DNA of 64,000 nt, from the NCBI RefSeq assembly GCF_009827445.1, contig NZ_WTYI01000001.1, forward strand, positions 1,688,381-1,752,380. The letters are read 5' to 3'. The DNA comes from Qipengyuania aquimaris. Its GTDB lineage: Bacteria; Pseudomonadota; Alphaproteobacteria; Sphingomonadales; Sphingomonadaceae. A program made the position numbers and the translations under genes. The notes under the pieces were generated by a model that made no database searches, had not been told where the DNA came from, and saw only the letters and a program-made list of their open reading frames with translations. Within the stretch, counting starts at the first letter, position 1, and each line of letters begins with the position of its first letter. Of the stretch, positions 60,697 through 64,000 are shown piece by piece.

Positions 60697-62430
60697 ATGA
60701 CCGACGCCGCATTGACGCCGACGCCAAATGATTGCGACCTGCCACGGCGCAGGGCCGACTTCGCCACCTTCAACGAGGCAGTGGATTACGCTGCCCGTAG
60801 CGAAAAGGGGCTCAATTTTCACGATATGCGCGGCGACCTCGTGCGCTCCTATCCCTTCAGCGAAATGCGGGAAGATGCGCTCAAATTCGCGCGCCAGCTG
60901 GCCGCCTACGGCATCGGCAAGGAAGACCGCGTCGCGCTGGTTGCGGAAACCTGCCCCGAGTTTGCCGCACTGTTCTGTGCCTGCACCTATGTCGGTGCGT
61001 GGCCGGTGCCGCTGCCACTGCCGACCGGCTTCGGCGGCAAGGAAGGCTATATCGACCAGCTTTCGGTACAGCTGCAGAGTAGCGATCCCAAGATCCTGAT
61101 CTATCCCGAAGAGATCGCGGAAATGGCCAAGGCTGCCGCCGACCGGCAGGGCTGCGAGGGCGAGAGCTGGCAGGAATTCGCCAAGCGTCCCGATCCCGAA
61201 TGCACCTTGCCCGACGCACAACCGCAGGACATCTGCTACCTCCAGTATTCCAGCGGATCGACCCGTTTCCCGACCGGCGTTGCCGTGACGCATGAAGCGC
61301 TGCTGCACAATCTCTTCGGCCACTCGACCGGCGTGGACCTTGGCGTCAACGACCGCGTGGTCAGCTGGCTGCCGTGGTATCACGATATGGGTCTCGTCGG
61401 TTGCCTGCTCTCACCTATCGCGAACCAGGCATCGGTCGACTACCTGAAGACCGAGCATTTCGCGCGACGCCCGCTGGCATGGCTCGATCTGATCAGCCGC
61501 AACAAGGGCAATACCCTCAGCTATTCGCCAACCTTCGGCTATGACATCTGCGCGCGCCGCATCTCCAGCCAGAGCCATGTGGACGAGCGCTTCGACCTCT
61601 CGCGCTGGCGCACCGCCGGTAATGGCGCCGACATGATCCGTCCCGACGTCATGCAGAGCTTCGTCAACGCCTTTGCGCAGGCCGGCTTCAAGGCCAGCGC
61701 CTTTACGCCCAGCTACGGCCTTGCCGAAGCGACGCTGGCAGTCACCGTCATGCCCCCGGGCGAAGGTATCCGCGTCGAACTGGTCGAGGAAGAACGCCTG
61801 TCGGGTCGCCCGCGCAACCTCGATCACCCTGCCCGCTACCGGGCGATCGTCAATTGCGGCAAGGCGCTGCCCGGCATGGAAGTCGAAATCCGCGACGAGA
61901 AGGGTGCAGCCAAAAGCGATCACCAGATCGGCAAGGTCTGGTGCCGCGGCACCAGCGTCATGCACTCCTATTTCCGCAACGAGGAAGCGACCGAGGAATG
62001 CCTCGTCGACGGCTGGCTGGACACGGGCGACATGGGCTATCAGGCCGATGGTTACCTGTTCATCGTGGGCCGCGCGAAGGACATGATCATCATCAACGGC
62101 AAGAACCTATGGCCGCAGGATATCGAGTGGGCAGTCGAGCAGCTGCCCGGTTTCAACCACGGCGACATCGCCGCCTTCTCGGTCGACACCGATAATGGCG
62201 AAGAAGCACCTGCCGTGCTGGTCCATTGCCGCGTTTCGGAACCCGAAGAACGGATCAAGTTGCGCGACCAGATCGCCGACAAGGTCCGCGGCGTGACCGG
62301 CATGAGCTGCGTGGTCGAACTCGTGCCCCCACGCACGCTTCCGCGCACCAGTTCCGGCAAGCTCAGTCGCGCCAAGGCGAAAAGGCTTTACCTGTCGGGC
62401 GAAATCCAGCCACTCGAACTGGCCGCCTGA
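60697..62430 (+). CDS. Fatty acyl-AMP ligase (FAAL)
   Basis: A 577-residue adenylate-forming enzyme from ATG 60697. The A3 loop YLQYSSGSTRFPTGVAVTHEALLHN has the FAAL-like STRxPxG form, A5 is SYGLAEATLAV, A8 GDMGYQADGYLFIVGRAKDMIIINGKNLWPQDIE, and the A10 lysine sits in TSSGKLSRAKAKRL. FAALs make acyl-AMP and pass it to an acyl carrier protein or polyketide enzyme. No ACP or PKS gene is in the window, so the acceptor is unknown. In Sphingomonadales a sphingolipid link is possible but not shown. Confidence 0.85.
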   Translation: MTDAALTPTPNDCDLPRRRADFATFNEAVDYAARSEKGLNFHDMRGDLVRSYPFSEMREDALKFARQLAAYGIGKEDRVALVAETCPEFAALFCACTYVGAWPVPLPLPTGFGGKEGYIDQLSVQLQSSDPKILIYPEEIAEMAKAAADRQGCEGESWQEFAKRPDPECTLPDAQPQDICYLQYSSGSTRFPTGVAVTHEALLHNLFGHSTGVDLGVNDRVVSWLPWYHDMGLVGCLLSPIANQASVDYLKTEHFARRPLAWLDLISRNKGNTLSYSPTFGYDICARRISSQSHVDERFDLSRWRTAGNGADMIRPDVMQSFVNAFAQAGFKASAFTPSYGLAEATLAVTVMPPGEGIRVELVEEERLSGRPRNLDHPARYRAIVNCGKALPGMEVEIRDEKGAAKSDHQIGKVWCRGTSVMHSYFRNEEATEECLVDGWLDTGDMGYQADGYLFIVGRAKDMIIINGKNLWPQDIEWAVEQLPGFNHGDIAAFSVDTDNGEEAPAVLVHCRVSEPEERIKLRDQIADKVRGVTGMSCVVELVPPRTLPRTSSGKLSRAKAKRLYLSGEIQPLELAA

Positions 62431-62549
62431 GACCTGAATACTGTCAGCGAAAAGCTTTGTAGCTGCCACCGCATGATGGCACCTTGAAACTCGTGTTATA
62501 GAGACCTAATACAGGGAAGAGTAATCTTCCGGGAGGTCTGCGTAAATTC

Positions 62550-63800
62550 ATGAGTGACGAAAAGCCCCAGGCAGCCGCTGCCACGCCCGCTGCAAAGCCC
62601 GCCGCTACCGCCACGATGGCGCCGCCGGAATTCGACCTGACGCCGCCCGATCCGGTGCCCGCCGTTGCGCCGGAAAAGGCTGCCGGCCTCGTGCCCGTGT
62701 CGGAAGAGGTGAAGAGCAAGCTGGAAAGCAAGGTCGACGGTTTCGTCGACGACCTGATCGCGCAGGACGCGAACTCGCCGGAATTCGGCAAGAAAGTCGA
62801 CCAGCTGACCAATATGGGCCGCAAGGAAATCATGGCGGCGGCAGGCATGTCGAATCGCTTCCTCGACCGCCCGGTCCGCGCAATGGACAAGGACGAAGGC
62901 GTCGGTGCGAACCTCGCCGAACTGCGCCGCGTGGTGGAAGACCTCGACCCCGGCAAGCGCGGTAAGCTTTCGGGCCCGCGCAAGATCCTCGGCATCATCC
63001 CGTTCGGCAACAAGCTGACCAATTACTTCCGCAGCTATCAGAGCGCGCAGACGCACATCCAGTCGATCCTCTCGAACCTTTCCAGCGGCAAGGACGAGCT
63101 GATCATGGACAATGCCGCGATTGATGTCGAACGCCAGAAGCTGTGGGAGGCGATGGGCAATCTGGAACAAATGATCCACATCTCCAACACGCTGGACGGC
63201 AAGCTGGAGGAAAAGGCCGCCGAGCTCGACGCGACCGATCCGGCCAAGGCCAAGGCCGTGCGCGAAACCGCGCTGTTCTATGTCCGCCAGCGCACGCAGG
63301 ACCTGCTCACCCAGATGGCGGTGAGCGTGCAGGGCTATCTCGCGCTCGACCTGGTGAAGAAGAACAATGTCGAGCTGGTGAAGGGCGTCGACCGCGCCAG
63401 CACCACCACCGTCGGCGCGCTGCGCACGGCCGTGACCGTTGCCGAGGCAATGACCAACCAGCGCCTCGTGCTGGGCCAGATCACCGCGCTCAACGACACG
63501 ACCGCCGGCATTATCGACAGCACCAGCACCATGCTGCGCGACCAGACGGGCAAGATCCACGAACAGGCTGCCGCCAGCACAATCCCGCTGGAAACGCTGC
63601 AGCGCGCGTTCCAGAACATCTACGACACCATGGACGAAGTCGACGAATTCAAGATTCGCGCGCTCGATTCCATGAAGCAGACGGTCACGCTGCTTGGCGA
63701 AGAAGTCGAAAAGTCGAAGGGCTATATCGCCCGCGCCGAAGGCCAGTCCCAGGCGCAGAAGCAGGTGGCGACAAGCGACCTGTTGAGCATCGAGGGATAA
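62550..63800 (+). CDS. TelA-like toxic anion resistance protein
   Basis: A 416-residue helical protein of the TelA family (PF05816): a variable Ala/Pro-rich N-terminus (about 1-45) followed by long helices (SKVDGFVDDLIAQDANSPEFGKKVDQLTNMGRKEI, FGNKLTNYFRSYQSAQTHIQSILSNLSSGKDELIMDNAAI and ELVKGVDRASTTTVGALRTAVTVAEAM). TelA is linked to resistance to tellurite and some antimicrobials, with the mechanism unknown. The next gene follows 10 bp later on the same strand. Confidence 0.9.
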   Translation: MSDEKPQAAAATPAAKPAATATMAPPEFDLTPPDPVPAVAPEKAAGLVPVSEEVKSKLESKVDGFVDDLIAQDANSPEFGKKVDQLTNMGRKEIMAAAGMSNRFLDRPVRAMDKDEGVGANLAELRRVVEDLDPGKRGKLSGPRKILGIIPFGNKLTNYFRSYQSAQTHIQSILSNLSSGKDELIMDNAAIDVERQKLWEAMGNLEQMIHISNTLDGKLEEKAAELDATDPAKAKAVRETALFYVRQRTQDLLTQMAVSVQGYLALDLVKKNNVELVKGVDRASTTTVGALRTAVTVAEAMTNQRLVLGQITALNDTTAGIIDSTSTMLRDQTGKIHEQAAASTIPLETLQRAFQNIYDTMDEVDEFKIRALDSMKQTVTLLGEEVEKSKGYIARAEGQSQAQKQVATSDLLSIEG

Positions 63801-63810
63801 GGGAAAAGCC

Positions 63811-64000
63811 TTGAGCGACCTCAGCCGAGATTCCGACCGTATCCTTTCCGAAGGCAGGGCACTCGTGCGCGACAACCGTGAAGGTGGCCGCCATCGCCGC
63901 GCCGTGTCGATAGGCGAAGGATCGGCACGTGTCCGCCGCAAGAATTGGACGAAGCGCCTCACCTATTTCGTCGGCGCCGTCTTTACGATCCTCGTTGCGG
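63811..64000 (+). CDS. Partial gene, possible XpaC-like membrane protein
   Basis: Only the first 63 codons are in the window. A TTG at 63811 with AAGGG shortly before is a plausible start. The start is charged and helical (SDLSRDSDRILSEGRALVRDN) and a hydrophobic segment begins at the end (TYFVGAVFTILVA). In other bacteria TelA is often followed by XpaC (5-bromo-4-chloroindolyl phosphate hydrolysis protein), a membrane protein; this is the best guess. Confidence 0.6.
   Translation, partial: MSDLSRDSDRILSEGRALVRDNREGGRHRRAVSIGEGSARVRRKNWTKRLTYFVGAVFTILVA

Noticed and set aside
62496-63962. Open frame of 488 codons antisense to telA
   Set aside because: No domain or start signal; TelA on the plus strand explains the coding signal.

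Overview
The window looks like a chromosomal segment of an aerobic alphaproteobacterium of the order Sphingomonadales, most like the Erythrobacter/Qipengyuania/Altererythrobacter group. Supporting signs are the high G+C, dense coding, sphingomonad-type gene pairs (DUF2155 next to an NDUFA12-like Complex I accessory protein; BamE next to a ubiquinol-cytochrome c chaperone and DUF177), a COQ9 protein, polyhydroxyalkanoate genes, and a complete PhyR-NepR-EcfG general stress response locus. The assignment is an inference from gene content; no rRNA gene is present.

Layout. 0-8 kb: the end of an aspartyl protease gene, an ATM1-type ABC exporter, an M16 zinc protease and a SulP permease. 8-21 kb: mostly housekeeping genes: hslVU, bamE, a bc1 chaperone, DUF177, ssb, feoAB, COQ9, a SCO1 copper chaperone, ribD and ribE. 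21-25 kb: an OmpA protein, an acetyltransferase, an aromatic aminotransferase and a DUF1134 envelope protein. 25.4-36 kb is the most accessory-looking part: tRNA-Ser, a TonB receptor with a divergent LysR regulator, a tandem-domain lipoprotein, an FnrN-type regulator, tRNA-Thr and tRNA-Cys, a thioesterase, then small orphan genes separated by copies of a degenerate repeat, and a MarR regulator with a clear palindromic operator. 35-45 kb: a crotonase, an OmpR-type DNA-binding protein, an aminotransferase, PHA synthase and phasin, clpS, lptFG and a desaturase. 47-52.3 kb: the stress locus (single-domain response regulator, Crp/Fnr protein, phyR, HWE histidine kinase, nepR, ecfG). 52-64 kb: an AI-2E-type permease, sodB, glmM-DUF1272-thiD, a LOG protein, tRNA-Trp, aat, DUF2155, NDUFA12, DUF192, recX, a fatty acyl-AMP ligase, telA and the start of a further membrane protein gene.

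How the parts work together. In the stress locus, the kinase is expected to phosphorylate PhyR, which then binds NepR and frees EcfG. Both phyR and nepR-ecfG are preceded by sequences matching the EcfG promoter pattern (GGAAC-N16-CGTT), which would give positive feedback. hslVU has its own sigma-32-like promoter in the 39 bp after bamE. The phasin promoter is bracketed by two near-identical palindromes that look like PhaR operators. No phage, insertion sequence, CRISPR array or secretion system was seen. The most unusual structure is the repeat-punctuated stretch at 32.3-33.8 kb.

All calls were made by reading sequence and translations without database searches. Start codons were moved where motifs, ribosome binding sites or signal peptides favoured it.
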